Assembly (NCBI GenBank): GCA_017438865.1
Contig: JAFRUN010000036.1
Coordinates: forward strand, 1-61,885
Source of the DNA: Clostridia bacterium
Lineage (GTDB): Bacteria > Bacillota > Clostridia > Christensenellales > CAG-138
Direction: 5' to 3'
Length of the DNA stretch: 61,885 nucleotides
Position numbers and translations under genes: made by a program. The first letter of the stretch is position 1, and the number at the start of each line of letters is the position of its first letter. The notes beneath the pieces were generated by a model. It saw only the letters and a list, made by a program, of their open reading frames with translations, was not told the origin of the DNA and ran no database searches. This document shows, one piece after another, positions 14,476-23,191 of the stretch.

Positions 14476-14502
14476 AAAAAGAACCCGCCGGGCGGCGGGT
14501 TC
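14476..14502 (-). terminator. Terminator after the membrane alpha/beta hydrolase
   Basis: On the minus strand a perfect 9-bp GC-rich stem (GAACCCGCC/GGCGGGTTC) is followed by TTTTTC. Confidence 0.85.
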
Positions 14503-14519
14503 TCTGACGGATCGGATCG

Positions 14520-16520
14520 TTACAGCATCGACGAGCCGCCGGTGACGATCCATGCGGCAAGCGATGCCACGAGCAGCGCGCCGGTATAGACGCTGCCGGT
14601 GCGGCGGTAGAAGTAGGTGCACAGCACGCTGAACACGATGACCTGCGGCACGAACAGGATCAGAAGCGACATAAACGGTCCGCCGAAGGTGGAGCCGAAG
14701 AACACGTCCGCGCCCGGTCCGATGCCGAGGAAGAACGGCACATACTCGATCAAAACGATCAGCAGGATGCCGCCGACCATCAGCAGCGCGTTGCGCCACC
14801 AGTTTCCCATAAAGCCCGCAAAGCCCTTTTTGTACGTCGCCTTCGTGCGCATGGACGCCATGATCTTCGAGTTGTTCAAAAGGAAGAACAGGGCGAACAC
14901 GGGGATATAGACGCAGAACTGACCGAGCCGCGCCGGCGTGAAGGTCTTGAAGAACGGCCAGATGAACCGCAGATCGAGCTTGAAGAGCACGCCCGCAAGG
15001 AACACAACGAGATACATCATCGCAAGCAGGCACAGCACCAGCAGAGCTGCGCGCAGGAGCAGTCCCCACGCGATCTTATTCGGCTTCGCCTCGGAACCGA
15101 GCCCCATGCCGTACAGCCCGTCGTATGCGCCCTTCTTTTTCGCGGCGCGCGCGCCGATGATCGAGGTCGCAAGCATGATCAGGATCAGCAAAAGGTACCA
15201 GCCGATGAAGCCGTTGCCGACCGTCATGCGGAAGATCCCCTCCGGCAGCGGCAGCAGTGCGTGTCCGAGCTGCGTCATGAAGGGATAGGTGGAACCGGCA
15301 AGCAGGATCGTAATGATCGCGCCGCGCCACCACTTGCCCTTTGTCTTGACGCCCGCTTCGCTCGGCAGCGGCTGCACGAGTTTCGCAAAGAACGGGATCC
15401 GGATCAACAGCTCGAAGAGCGGGATCAGCGCCGCGATCGTAAGAAGCATCGCCAGCAGCACCAGCCATTCCTTGCCCATCGCGGTCTGTGCGTCGGGCGC
15501 GGGACCTTTGAGCGCGTTGCCGCCGAACGCCTGATCGAACCAGTCGAGCGCAACGGCGAGTCCGCGCGTATGGTGCGTGGTCAGACGGTGATTCGTGTAG
15601 AGAAGCTCCATCCGCCGGGCGGAGCCGTCCGCAAAGCTCCCGAAGGTCGTATCCCATGCGGCTTTTTCCGCTGTCGTACCGAGGAATTCGGTGCGCAGGG
15701 GAGAGCGCAGGATGCTTTCGTCCACGTTGCGCTTATAATCGCGGAAGTAGCTGAATTCATCCCACTTCGCCTGCAAAAGCAGGACGTTGTTGAAATGTAT
15801 GTTCGCGGAGTCGTAAGCCGTATCGCGGAACAGCTCGCCGCACTGCAGCACGGTCGCCTTCGGCTCGATATCGGTGCCGGAATAGGCGGCGGCAACGCTC
15901 CAGCCCGCCCAGGTGCCCATCGAGTGCCCGCTGATGCCGAGCTTCGTTTTGTCCACGTTCGGAAGCCCGGACAGGAATTTATACGCCGCAACGCCGCCGC
16001 AGGAGCTGTCCTTCACGCTGTTGCCCGCTTCGTCCTTCGTATAATGCTCGTCGAAGAACGAAAGGTTCGAGAAATTCATCAGAAGCCGGTAGCGCACCGA
16101 GCCGCCGACCGGACGGAAGGTCCTGTCTTCGACGCTGTCCTCGCCGTAATTGACCTTCACCATGTGGTTGACGTATCCGCGCTCCTTGAGACCGGGCTTG
16201 CTTGCGCCGTGTCCGTATTCGTCGATCGAGAGCACGACCACGCCGCGTTTCGCAAGCTCGATCGCGTACGCCGCATTGGTTTCATGATCGTTCTGATACC
16301 CGTGCAGCAGCAGTACGCCGGGCGCCTTTTCGCCGTCCTTCAGTCCGGACGGCGTGTAGAGCTTATAAAAGAGATCGCCGACCTCCGAGGGCAGATATCC
16401 CTCCGTGATCGCGATTGCGCCGTCCGCCTGCTGAATGCGATCCGCAAAGAACAGCGCGACGAACGCGGCAGCGAGCAGCAGCGCCAGAGCGACCGCCCAT
16501 TTTCCCCAACTCTTTTTCAT
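14520..16520 (-). CDS. Membrane alpha/beta hydrolase with C-terminal multi-helix domain (666 aa)
   Basis: After an N-terminal signal anchor (residues 7-28), residues of about 45-330 form an exported alpha/beta hydrolase. It contains LLHGYQND (oxyanion region) and the nucleophile elbow GHSMG in LGISGHSMGTWAG, and ends with NHRLTTHHTRG, which may contain the catalytic His. The second half (about 355-666) has seven or more hydrophobic helices. The hydrolase belongs to the large dienelactone hydrolase/acyl-peptidase type; the substrate is unknown. The start at 16520 is chosen for GGGGG upstream and because MKKSWGKWAVAL begins the signal anchor; the longer frame covers its own promoter. Promoter and terminators on both sides make it a single-gene transcript. 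Confidence 0.85.
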   Translation of the reverse strand: MKKSWGKWAVALALLLAAAFVALFFADRIQQADGAIAITEGYLPSEVGDLFYKLYTPSGLKDGEKAPGVLLLHGYQNDHETNAAYAIELAKRGVVVLSIDEYGHGASKPGLKERGYVNHMVKVNYGEDSVEDRTFRPVGGSVRYRLLMNFSNLSFFDEHYTKDEAGNSVKDSSCGGVAAYKFLSGLPNVDKTKLGISGHSMGTWAGWSVAAAYSGTDIEPKATVLQCGELFRDTAYDSANIHFNNVLLLQAKWDEFSYFRDYKRNVDESILRSPLRTEFLGTTAEKAAWDTTFGSFADGSARRMELLYTNHRLTTHHTRGLAVALDWFDQAFGGNALKGPAPDAQTAMGKEWLVLLAMLLTIAALIPLFELLIRIPFFAKLVQPLPSEAGVKTKGKWWRGAIITILLAGSTYPFMTQLGHALLPLPEGIFRMTVGNGFIGWYLLLILIMLATSIIGARAAKKKGAYDGLYGMGLGSEAKPNKIAWGLLLRAALLVLCLLAMMYLVVFLAGVLFKLDLRFIWPFFKTFTPARLGQFCVYIPVFALFFLLNNSKIMASMRTKATYKKGFAGFMGNWWRNALLMVGGILLIVLIEYVPFFLGIGPGADVFFGSTFGGPFMSLLILFVPQVIVFSVLCTYFYRRTGSVYTGALLVASLAAWIVTGGSSML

Positions 16521-16548
16521 AGGAACCCCCTTTTGTTTGATCGTATAT

Positions 16549-16577
16549 AGTATACACAATATCCGCCTGTTTCGCAA
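16549..16577 (-). promoter_or_regulatory. Promoter of the membrane alpha/beta hydrolase gene
   Basis: On the minus strand TTGCGA and TATACT are separated by 17 bases. Confidence 0.7.
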
Positions 16578-16582
16578 TACGC

Positions 16583-16607
16583 AAAAAGCGCACGGGAGTC
16601 CGTGCGC
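16583..16607 (-). terminator. Terminator of the first MBOAT-DHHW operon
   Basis: On the minus strand GCGCACGG pairs with CCGTGCGC across a 4-base loop, followed by TTTTTG. Confidence 0.85.
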
Positions 16608-16625
16608 GCTGCTGAACCATGCGGA

Positions 16626-18065
16626 TCAGAAATGATTGTTGCAGAGCTTGAAATAGGAATCGTCGAACGCGTGAAGATCGCCCACGATCAGATAGATGTC
16701 CGTCACGCCGTACTGCTCGATGATGCCGGAGACGGAACCCATCTGGTTCTTGTTGTAGAACCGCGGATCGTAGACAAGCACGCGGTCGTAGACCTCGGCG
16801 AAGAACGGTGCGGTGCAAAGTCCGTAGGAATCGGTGATGAGGAAGCAGGTCTTCGGGCGTTCGATTTCTTCGCCGGTCTGCTCGATCACGGTCAGGTTCC
16901 CGTTCGGTCCGCCCAGATAGACCTTGTACCGGTCGCCGGAGGGCGCGTTCCGGTCGATAAAGGGGATCTCCGCATATTTGTCCGGCGTCGTGTACCGGCG
17001 CACGCGGACCGCCTTTGCCGGCGTCAGGATATCCAGCGTATCCGGATGGTTCTTCATCTGCTTTGTGGGATTGTTCCGGTAGATGGTGCCGAGGAACGGA
17101 TCCTCCTGCTCGCGCGGGAAGCTCTCGTAAGGCGGAAGCATTTCGCCGGCTTCCTCCATCATGCGCGAGACCACCTTATGCGCGCCGTAGGGCGTCCAAT
17201 GGATATCGGTGCGGAAGAAGACGTACTCGCCCTGCATCAGGGGCTCGCACAGCAGATCGACCGCGCAGAACGCCGCGACGTTGTCCGCCGTGACCGCTTC
17301 GATAAACGGTTCGACGTCGGAGGTGAACCCCTTCGGATTCTTATAGGTCATCAGCCGGTTCGCCGCCGAACTGTACGGAACAATCGTTACGGCAAAGATG
17401 CCGTCCTCCGGCAGAAGGGAAGCGTACGCGTCGAACAGGGTACAGATCTTCTGCAAGGCGCTTTTCTGACAGCGGTACAGATCGCGGTTCGTTTCGCCGC
17501 TTAAGAGCTTGCAGCGGAGCGTATCGGGGAATGCGGAAACGTTCGCAGGCGCTTTCTTGGGACGCGGCGAAGCCGTCGGCTCGGGCACGGGCGTCGGTTC
17601 GGGCGTATCGACCGGCGCGTCGGATCCCGCCGCTTCGGTTGCGGCGGGCGCGGTCGGTTCCGGCGTCGGGATCTCCGTCGGCGCGGCGGTGCGCGCGGGA
17701 CGCGGCGTCACGATCGCTTCCTCCTCCGGAAGCTCCTGCTGAAACTCCATATCGGCGGCGTCGTTTTCGGCGACCTGCACATAATCGTCCCAGGAGGCGA
17801 AGCTGCCGATCTGGCGCAGCTCCTGCGACGCGCGGATCATGCCGGTGCGGCCGGGGAAGCGATCGGAAAGAAACTTTTCAAACGCGTCGGTAAACGTGCC
17901 GTCCGCAAGGGATGCGAGCGAAAGGGACGGGCGTTCCGCCAGCATCCGGTTCTCCTCTTCCGAAAAGGCGGGCGCGCCGGACGCGAAGACAAGCTCGTAC
18001 AGACCGACGCCGAACAGCAGCAGCAGAGCGAGCAACGCCGCAAGCGGCAGAATGATCTTGCGCAT
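16626..18065 (-). CDS. DHHW / AlgJ-AlgX-like exported acyltransferase partner, copy 1
   Basis: A 479-residue exported protein with an N-terminal signal anchor, an ENRML segment (SEEENRMLAERPSLSL) typical of DHHW proteins, a Thr/Pro/Glu/Ala linker (about residues 118-165) and an SGNH-like catalytic region. The catalytic Asp-x-His-Trp motif reads FRTDIHWTPYG and the nucleophile region reads LITDSYG. Proteins of this kind work with a membrane MBOAT acyltransferase to O-acetylate an extracellular polysaccharide. The gene lies 12 bases after an MBOAT gene on the same strand, with AAAGGAGG before ATG, so the pair is an operon. The modified polymer is unknown. A homologous pair lies at 33.4-36.2 kb. 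Confidence 0.88.
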   Translation of the reverse strand: MRKIILPLAALLALLLLFGVGLYELVFASGAPAFSEEENRMLAERPSLSLASLADGTFTDAFEKFLSDRFPGRTGMIRASQELRQIGSFASWDDYVQVAENDAADMEFQQELPEEEAIVTPRPARTAAPTEIPTPEPTAPAATEAAGSDAPVDTPEPTPVPEPTASPRPKKAPANVSAFPDTLRCKLLSGETNRDLYRCQKSALQKICTLFDAYASLLPEDGIFAVTIVPYSSAANRLMTYKNPKGFTSDVEPFIEAVTADNVAAFCAVDLLCEPLMQGEYVFFRTDIHWTPYGAHKVVSRMMEEAGEMLPPYESFPREQEDPFLGTIYRNNPTKQMKNHPDTLDILTPAKAVRVRRYTTPDKYAEIPFIDRNAPSGDRYKVYLGGPNGNLTVIEQTGEEIERPKTCFLITDSYGLCTAPFFAEVYDRVLVYDPRFYNKNQMGSVSGIIEQYGVTDIYLIVGDLHAFDDSYFKLCNNHF

Positions 18066-18077
18066 AACGTCCTCCTT

Positions 18078-19493
18078 TCAGAACCGGAAATACAAAAACG
18101 GGTTGAAGCTCTGTCCCACAAGGAACATGAGCGAAACGACCAGGATCGACAGCGCCAGCGCCGCCTTGGCATACGGGCGCAGGACGTTCTTCTTTCCCTG
18201 TTCACGGCGCGCCTTGAACCAGCGGACCGCCGTTTTGCGCAGCGGCAGGGAACAGACGATGCAGGCGACGAGCAGCAGAGGATTGTTCTTCACGGCATAG
18301 ACCGCAAACGGATCGGACAGCGGGACCGCCCACGGTGCGAACATCGCCCGGAGCTGAAAGCCGAGGTTCGGCAGGACCTCGTTCTGGAACAGCGCGAAGC
18401 CGGGGATCGTCAGGAGCAGAACAACGACGTGCCTCCATACGGACGGCGCATTTTTCATAAACCGCTGCAGCGCGAACCGTTCCAGCACAACGAGCAGGCC
18501 GCTGTAAAGTCCCCAAAAGAGAAAGTTCCAGTTCGCGCCGTGCCAGATGCCCGTCAGCGCCCAGACGACGGTCATGTTGAAGATCCAGCGTCCTTTTCCT
18601 ACATGGTTGCCGCCCAGCGGGATATACACATATTCGCGGAAGAACGTGCCGAGCGAGATATGCCAGCGCCGCCAGAATTCCGAAAAGCTCTTCGAGACGA
18701 ACGGCGCGTCAAAGTTTTCCGGGAACCGGAATCCGAGCATCCGTCCGAGACCGATCGCCATCTCGGAGTAGCCGGAGAAATCGAAAAAGATCTGGAACAT
18801 GAACAGGATCGTGGCGAGCCATCCGGAGAAGAAGGACATCTCCGCGCCGGTCGGCAGCGAGCCCAATACCTCGCCGCACAAATTCGCCAGAAGGACCTTT
18901 TTGCCGAGCCCGAGCGTGAAGCGGAAGAATCCCTCGCCGAGCCCCGCGCGCGTTACCCTGCGGTCGGTAAGCGCTTCCGAAACGTCCGAATAGCGCACGA
19001 TGGGACCGGCGATCAGCTGCGGGAACAGCGAAACGTACAGCAGCAGCCGGAACGGGTTTTTCTGGACGGGCGCATCCTTGCGGTAGACGTCCACGGTATA
19101 GGTGATGATCTGGAACGTATAAAAGGAAATGCCGATGGGCAGCTTCGGCGCCGCCATCCGGAATTCCGCGCCGAACAGGGCGCAGACGTTGTTGACGAGA
19201 AACGCGGCGTATTTGAAAAAGAACAGCGCGGCAAGACTGACGACGATGCCGGCGGCAAGCGCGGCTTTTCTGCCGGTTTTTGTTTTCGCGCTTGCGATCA
19301 CACGGGCGCAGAGGTAGTTCACGGCGGCGGCGAAGATCATGGCGACGATCCACACCGGCTCGCCCCACGCGTAGAACAAAAGAGAGGCGATCAAAAGGAT
19401 CACATTTCTGGCGACGTTGTTTTTCACCAGCGTGTGAAGCCCGATCACCACAGGAAGAAACACACATAAAAACGTCAGAGAGGAGAATACCAT
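18078..19493 (-). CDS. MBOAT family membrane O-acyltransferase (AlgI/DltB-like), copy 1
   Basis: A 471-residue polytopic membrane protein with the AlgI/DltB signature: MVFSSLTFLCVFLP at the start, FYAWGEP, FPQLIAGPIVRYSD, an FWRRWHISLG loop and the catalytic-histidine segment TGIWHGANWNF. It should move acyl groups, usually acetyl, across the membrane to an extracellular polymer together with the DHHW protein encoded next. The C-terminus GQSFNPFLYFRF is nearly the same as in the second MBOAT of this window, so the two loci are related. It has its own promoter, divergent from the C69 peptidase gene. Confidence 0.95.
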   Translation of the reverse strand: MVFSSLTFLCVFLPVVIGLHTLVKNNVARNVILLIASLLFYAWGEPVWIVAMIFAAAVNYLCARVIASAKTKTGRKAALAAGIVVSLAALFFFKYAAFLVNNVCALFGAEFRMAAPKLPIGISFYTFQIITYTVDVYRKDAPVQKNPFRLLLYVSLFPQLIAGPIVRYSDVSEALTDRRVTRAGLGEGFFRFTLGLGKKVLLANLCGEVLGSLPTGAEMSFFSGWLATILFMFQIFFDFSGYSEMAIGLGRMLGFRFPENFDAPFVSKSFSEFWRRWHISLGTFFREYVYIPLGGNHVGKGRWIFNMTVVWALTGIWHGANWNFLFWGLYSGLLVVLERFALQRFMKNAPSVWRHVVVLLLTIPGFALFQNEVLPNLGFQLRAMFAPWAVPLSDPFAVYAVKNNPLLLVACIVCSLPLRKTAVRWFKARREQGKKNVLRPYAKAALALSILVVSLMFLVGQSFNPFLYFRF

Positions 19494-19523
19494 AACCGCC
19501 CGTCGTCCTGCATAATCTACCGT

Positions 19524-19552
19524 ATTCTATCATGCAAAGCCGCGGCTGTCAA
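19524..19552 (-). promoter_or_regulatory. Promoter of the first MBOAT-DHHW operon
   Basis: On the minus strand TTGACA and TAGAAT are separated by 17 bases. Confidence 0.75.
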
Positions 19553-19565
19553 TTCGGGCGGCAGA

Positions 19566-19594
19566 TTGACAACGGAGCGTTTTTCTCGTATAGT
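19566..19594 (+). promoter_or_regulatory. Promoter of the C69 peptidase gene
   Basis: TTGACA and TATAGT are separated by 17 bases; the -35 box lies only 14 bases from that of the divergent MBOAT promoter. Confidence 0.75.
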
Positions 19595-19626
19595 TAGAAC
19601 AGAAAAACGGAAAAGAGGAAGGAACC

Positions 19627-21090
19627 ATGCCCTGCACAACGGTACTGGTCGGCAGGAACGCCGCAAACAACTGTTCCACCATGATCGCGCGCACCGACGA
19701 CGGACGCTTTGACGTCAAAAAGCTCGTCGTCATGGAGCCGAAGGACCGAAAGAAAACCTATACGTCCGTCATCGGACATCTCACGATCGAGCTTCCGGAC
19801 GATCCCATGCGCTGCACCGCGTGCCCGAGCGTCGATCCGAAAAACGGCGTTTGGGCGGCGACCGGCGTCAACGAAGCGAACGTCGGTATGACCGCGACGG
19901 AAACGATCACATCGAACCCGCGCGTGCTCGCGGCGGATCCGCTCGTGACTTTTCGGAAAGCAAAAACAAAGAAGGAAAAGGACGTTCTCGGCGGCATCGG
20001 CGAGGAGGACATCGTGGTGCTTGTATTGCCGTATATCCGCACCGCGCGCGAAGGCGTGCTGCGGCTGGCGGCGCTTCTGGAACGGTACGGCACCTATGAA
20101 TCCAACGGGATCGCGTTCAACGATGAAAACGAGATCTGGTGGATGGAAACGATCGGCGGGCATCATTGGATGGCAAAGCGTGTGCCCGACGACGTCGTGG
20201 TCGTCATGCCCAACCAGTTCGGCATGGACAGCTTCGATTTCGACGACGCGTTCGGCAAACAGGAAGCGCACCTCTGCTCGAAGGACCTTCGCGAATTCAT
20301 CGGGACGTATCATCTCGACTGCAATCAGAACGGCGCGTTCAACCCGCGGCTTGCATTCGGCTCGCATTCCGATCAGGACCACGTCTACAACACGCCGCGC
20401 GCGTGGTACATGGGCAGATATCTTGCGCCGCGTCAATACCGCTGGGACGGACCGAACGCCGATTTCACGCCCGAAAGCGACGACATTCCGTGGAGCTTCG
20501 TGCCGGACCGCAAGATCGCCGTCGAGGAGGTCAAGGAGCTTCTTTCCTCGAACTATAAAGGCACGCCGTTCGATCCGTATCTGAACCGCGATACGGGGCT
20601 TCGCGGCAAGTACCGTTCGATCGGCATCAACCGCACCGGCGTCACGTCCGTGATCGAGATCCGTCCCGACGCGCCCGGCTGCGTGAAGGGACTCGAATGG
20701 ATCTGTTTCGGTTCGACCACGTTCGACGCGCTGCTGCCGGTCTATCCGAACGTGCCGAAAATGCCGAAATACCTTTCCGACGTCGCGCTCGACGCTTCCA
20801 CCGAAAACTTTTATTGGGGCAGCCGGCTGATCGGCGCGCTCGCGGATCACAGCTATAACCAATGCGTGCAGATCGTGACGCGCTATCAGAACGCGGTCAT
20901 GACCGAGGGACGGAAGATCGTCCTCGAATACGACAAAAAGATCGCCGAAACCGGCGACGCAAAGCTCTGCATCGAGGCGAACGAAAAGCTCGCCGCCATG
21001 GCGAAAGAGCAGACCGACAAGGCGCTGACCGCGGTGCTGCACGAATCCAGCGTCGCCATGAAGAACGGCTACAACCGCGCGGACAACTGA
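19627..21090 (+). CDS. C69 family dipeptidase
   Basis: A 487-residue N-terminal-nucleophile hydrolase of peptidase family C69 (PepD type). The nucleophile is Cys3 in MPCTTVLVGRNA, followed by the family hallmarks STMIARTDDG and NEANVGMTATETI. It cleaves a broad range of dipeptides in the cytoplasm. No propeptide or signal peptide is present; only Met-Pro needs removal to expose the cysteine. GAGGAAGGAACC precedes the ATG. It may be co-transcribed with the MoxR operon 30 bases downstream, which has a separate good ribosome-binding site. Confidence 0.94.
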   Translation: MPCTTVLVGRNAANNCSTMIARTDDGRFDVKKLVVMEPKDRKKTYTSVIGHLTIELPDDPMRCTACPSVDPKNGVWAATGVNEANVGMTATETITSNPRVLAADPLVTFRKAKTKKEKDVLGGIGEEDIVVLVLPYIRTAREGVLRLAALLERYGTYESNGIAFNDENEIWWMETIGGHHWMAKRVPDDVVVVMPNQFGMDSFDFDDAFGKQEAHLCSKDLREFIGTYHLDCNQNGAFNPRLAFGSHSDQDHVYNTPRAWYMGRYLAPRQYRWDGPNADFTPESDDIPWSFVPDRKIAVEEVKELLSSNYKGTPFDPYLNRDTGLRGKYRSIGINRTGVTSVIEIRPDAPGCVKGLEWICFGSTTFDALLPVYPNVPKMPKYLSDVALDASTENFYWGSRLIGALADHSYNQCVQIVTRYQNAVMTEGRKIVLEYDKKIAETGDAKLCIEANEKLAAMAKEQTDKALTAVLHESSVAMKNGYNRADN

Positions 21091-21120
21091 CCGCATTCCC
21101 GATAAAACACGGAGGTATCT

Positions 21121-22062
21121 ATGACAGTTTCGGATTTCGTATCCTATCGCGACCGTCTGGTCGAGGCCTGCTCGCAGGCGATCGTCGGCAAAAACAAAGA
21201 GATCACGCTGATCGCCGTCTGTTATCTGTGCGGCGGACATATCCTTCTGGAGGACGTGCCCGGCACCGGCAAGACCATGCTGTTCCGCGCGTTTGCAAAG
21301 GCGACGGGCGGCAGCTTCAAGCGGATCCAGTTCACGCCCGACGTCATGCCGAGCGACGTCACCGGCATCAATTTCTACAATCTGAAGACCGGCGATTTCG
21401 AGTTCCGTCCCGGTCCGGTCTTTGCGGACACGGTGCTCGCCGACGAGATCAACCGCGCAACGCCGCGCACCCAGTCGGCTCTGCTGGAAGCGATGGCGGA
21501 GCGTCAGGTCTCCGTGGACGGCGTGACGCGCCGGCTCGGCGAGACGTTCATGGTCGCGGCGACGCAGAACCCGATCGAATCCTACGGCACGTTCCCGCTG
21601 CCGGAGGCGCAGATGGACCGTTTTATGATGCGGCTGAAGCTCGGTTATATGCGCCGCGAAGAGGAGGCGGGCGTCGCGCTGCGGCGCGATACCGAGGATA
21701 TCGTCGAGAAGATCTGTCCGGTGATCTCGGCGGAGGAAACGCTGCGCCTGCGCGAACGTCTTGACGCGATCGAGATCAGCGGACCGGTGATGGATTATCT
21801 GATGGACATCGTCGAAAAGACGCGCAGCGACGTGCGCTTCAACATCGGCGCGTCTCCGCGCGGAACGATCGCGCTGGTTAAAGCGTCGCGCGCATACGCC
21901 GCGTTCCGAAACCGCACATACGTTACGCCGGACGACGTGAAAGAGCTTGCGCCGTTCGTGCTTGCGCATCGTCTGCATTACCGGACCGCCGTCGGCAGCG
22001 CCGAAGCCGAAGCGCTGTTTGTTGAAATGCTGAACGGGATCGCCGTTCCCACCGAAATCTGA
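21121..22062 (+). CDS. MoxR family AAA+ ATPase
   Basis: A 313-residue AAA+ ATPase of the MoxR subgroup. The Walker A motif is VPGTGKT (about residue 47), Walker B is VLADEINRA, and sensor 1 is ATQNP. MoxR proteins act as chaperones that insert metals or assemble complexes, usually with a DUF58 protein encoded next door, as here. The start has CACGGAGG upstream. First gene of a MoxR - DUF58 - DUF4129 operon. Confidence 0.96.
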   Translation: MTVSDFVSYRDRLVEACSQAIVGKNKEITLIAVCYLCGGHILLEDVPGTGKTMLFRAFAKATGGSFKRIQFTPDVMPSDVTGINFYNLKTGDFEFRPGPVFADTVLADEINRATPRTQSALLEAMAERQVSVDGVTRRLGETFMVAATQNPIESYGTFPLPEAQMDRFMMRLKLGYMRREEEAGVALRRDTEDIVEKICPVISAEETLRLRERLDAIEISGPVMDYLMDIVEKTRSDVRFNIGASPRGTIALVKASRAYAAFRNRTYVTPDDVKELAPFVLAHRLHYRTAVGSAEAEALFVEMLNGIAVPTEI

Positions 22063-22078
22063 CATCGTTCAAATCCGG

Positions 22079-23191
22079 ATGCTCGTCTTTTTTGTGATCG
22101 TCATACTGGTCGCGCTGGCGCTGCAATGGTATTTCCTGCGCAACGCCGGCGACTGCCGGAACATACGCTATGAATGCAAGCCGTCGGTCCGCGCCTGCGA
22201 ACCGGGGGACGTGTTTCTTGTGTTCAGCAACGTATCGAATCTCGGACGCCGTCCGTCGCCGTCGATCCGGATCGAGGAGCATTTCCCGAAAAATCTCGAG
22301 GTGCTCGAGGCGGAGCAGTTCAACGTCAAGCGCCTCACGAAGGAACACCGCATCTACCACAGCACGGTGCTGATCCGCGGGCGGCAGCAGGTCAAGCGTT
22401 ACCTTCGCGCGTCGATCGCGCAGCGCGGAGAATACTGCTTCTCGTATGCCGATTTCCACGCGGGCGATTTCCTCGGTCTTCGCGAGTTCGATTACCGGAT
22501 GGAGAACGACAGCCGGATCGTGATCTACCCGCCGCGGCTCGAAAACGCGGAATACTTCAGGGCGGTCACCGACGCAGCGGACGAGATCGCGCGGAAAAAG
22601 CAGCTTCTGGAGGACGCGATCTCCGTGTGCGGATACCGCGATTATACCGGCAGGGAGCCGATGCGGCAGATCAGCTGGACGCAGAGCGCGGTCCGCAATT
22701 CGCTGATCGTCAAGCAGTTCGATCCGGTCTGGCGGGAGTCTGTCGTGATCGCGCTCGATACGCAGCTCCACGGCGACTTCGATCTGCATATCGCGCGGCA
22801 GGAGCTCTGCTTCTCGATCACGCGCGCGGTCTGCGAGCAGATGGAGCGGCGCGGGCTCGGCTACCGGCTCGTAACGAACGCGCTGATCTCCGGCGAGCTT
22901 TTCGGCTTCACCAGCAGCGGCGGAATGGGCGGCGCCTACCGCAAGATCCTCTACGCGCTCGGCTCCGCGCGGAACGGCTATGTCTGCACCGTCGAGGAGC
23001 TGATGCACGCGGCCTGCGCCGCGGCGAACCGCAGCGATCTGCTCGTCCTGATCTCTACCTGTGCCGACGACCGCGTGAAAAACGCAGTCGGAAAAGCGCG
23101 GGAAAACACGCGCAGCCGCATCCTTTCGCTGTTTGCAGACGAGCTTCTGCCGGATGCGCAAAAGCGGACGGAAGGAGGGACGGACGCATGA
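22079..23191 (+). CDS. DUF58 domain protein
   Basis: A 370-residue protein with one N-terminal membrane helix, a beta-rich middle part and the DUF58 core GYRDYTGREPMRQISWTQSA (around residue 182) followed by a von Willebrand A-like region. These proteins bind MoxR partners; the exact role is unknown. The gene begins 16 bases after moxR without a strong ribosome-binding site (ATCCGG), which suggests translational coupling. Its stop overlaps the next start (ATGA). Confidence 0.93.
   Translation: MLVFFVIVILVALALQWYFLRNAGDCRNIRYECKPSVRACEPGDVFLVFSNVSNLGRRPSPSIRIEEHFPKNLEVLEAEQFNVKRLTKEHRIYHSTVLIRGRQQVKRYLRASIAQRGEYCFSYADFHAGDFLGLREFDYRMENDSRIVIYPPRLENAEYFRAVTDAADEIARKKQLLEDAISVCGYRDYTGREPMRQISWTQSAVRNSLIVKQFDPVWRESVVIALDTQLHGDFDLHIARQELCFSITRAVCEQMERRGLGYRLVTNALISGELFGFTSSGGMGGAYRKILYALGSARNGYVCTVEELMHAACAAANRSDLLVLISTCADDRVKNAVGKARENTRSRILSLFADELLPDAQKRTEGGTDA

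Noticed and set aside
19594..22065. 823-codon minus-strand open frame
   Set aside because: Antisense to the C69 peptidase and moxR genes, both of which have full catalytic motifs.
22174..23187. Long plus-frame extension of the DUF4129 protein to 779 residues
   Set aside because: It overlaps the DUF58 gene in another frame; the ATG at 23188 has a strong ribosome-binding site and begins a membrane helix.
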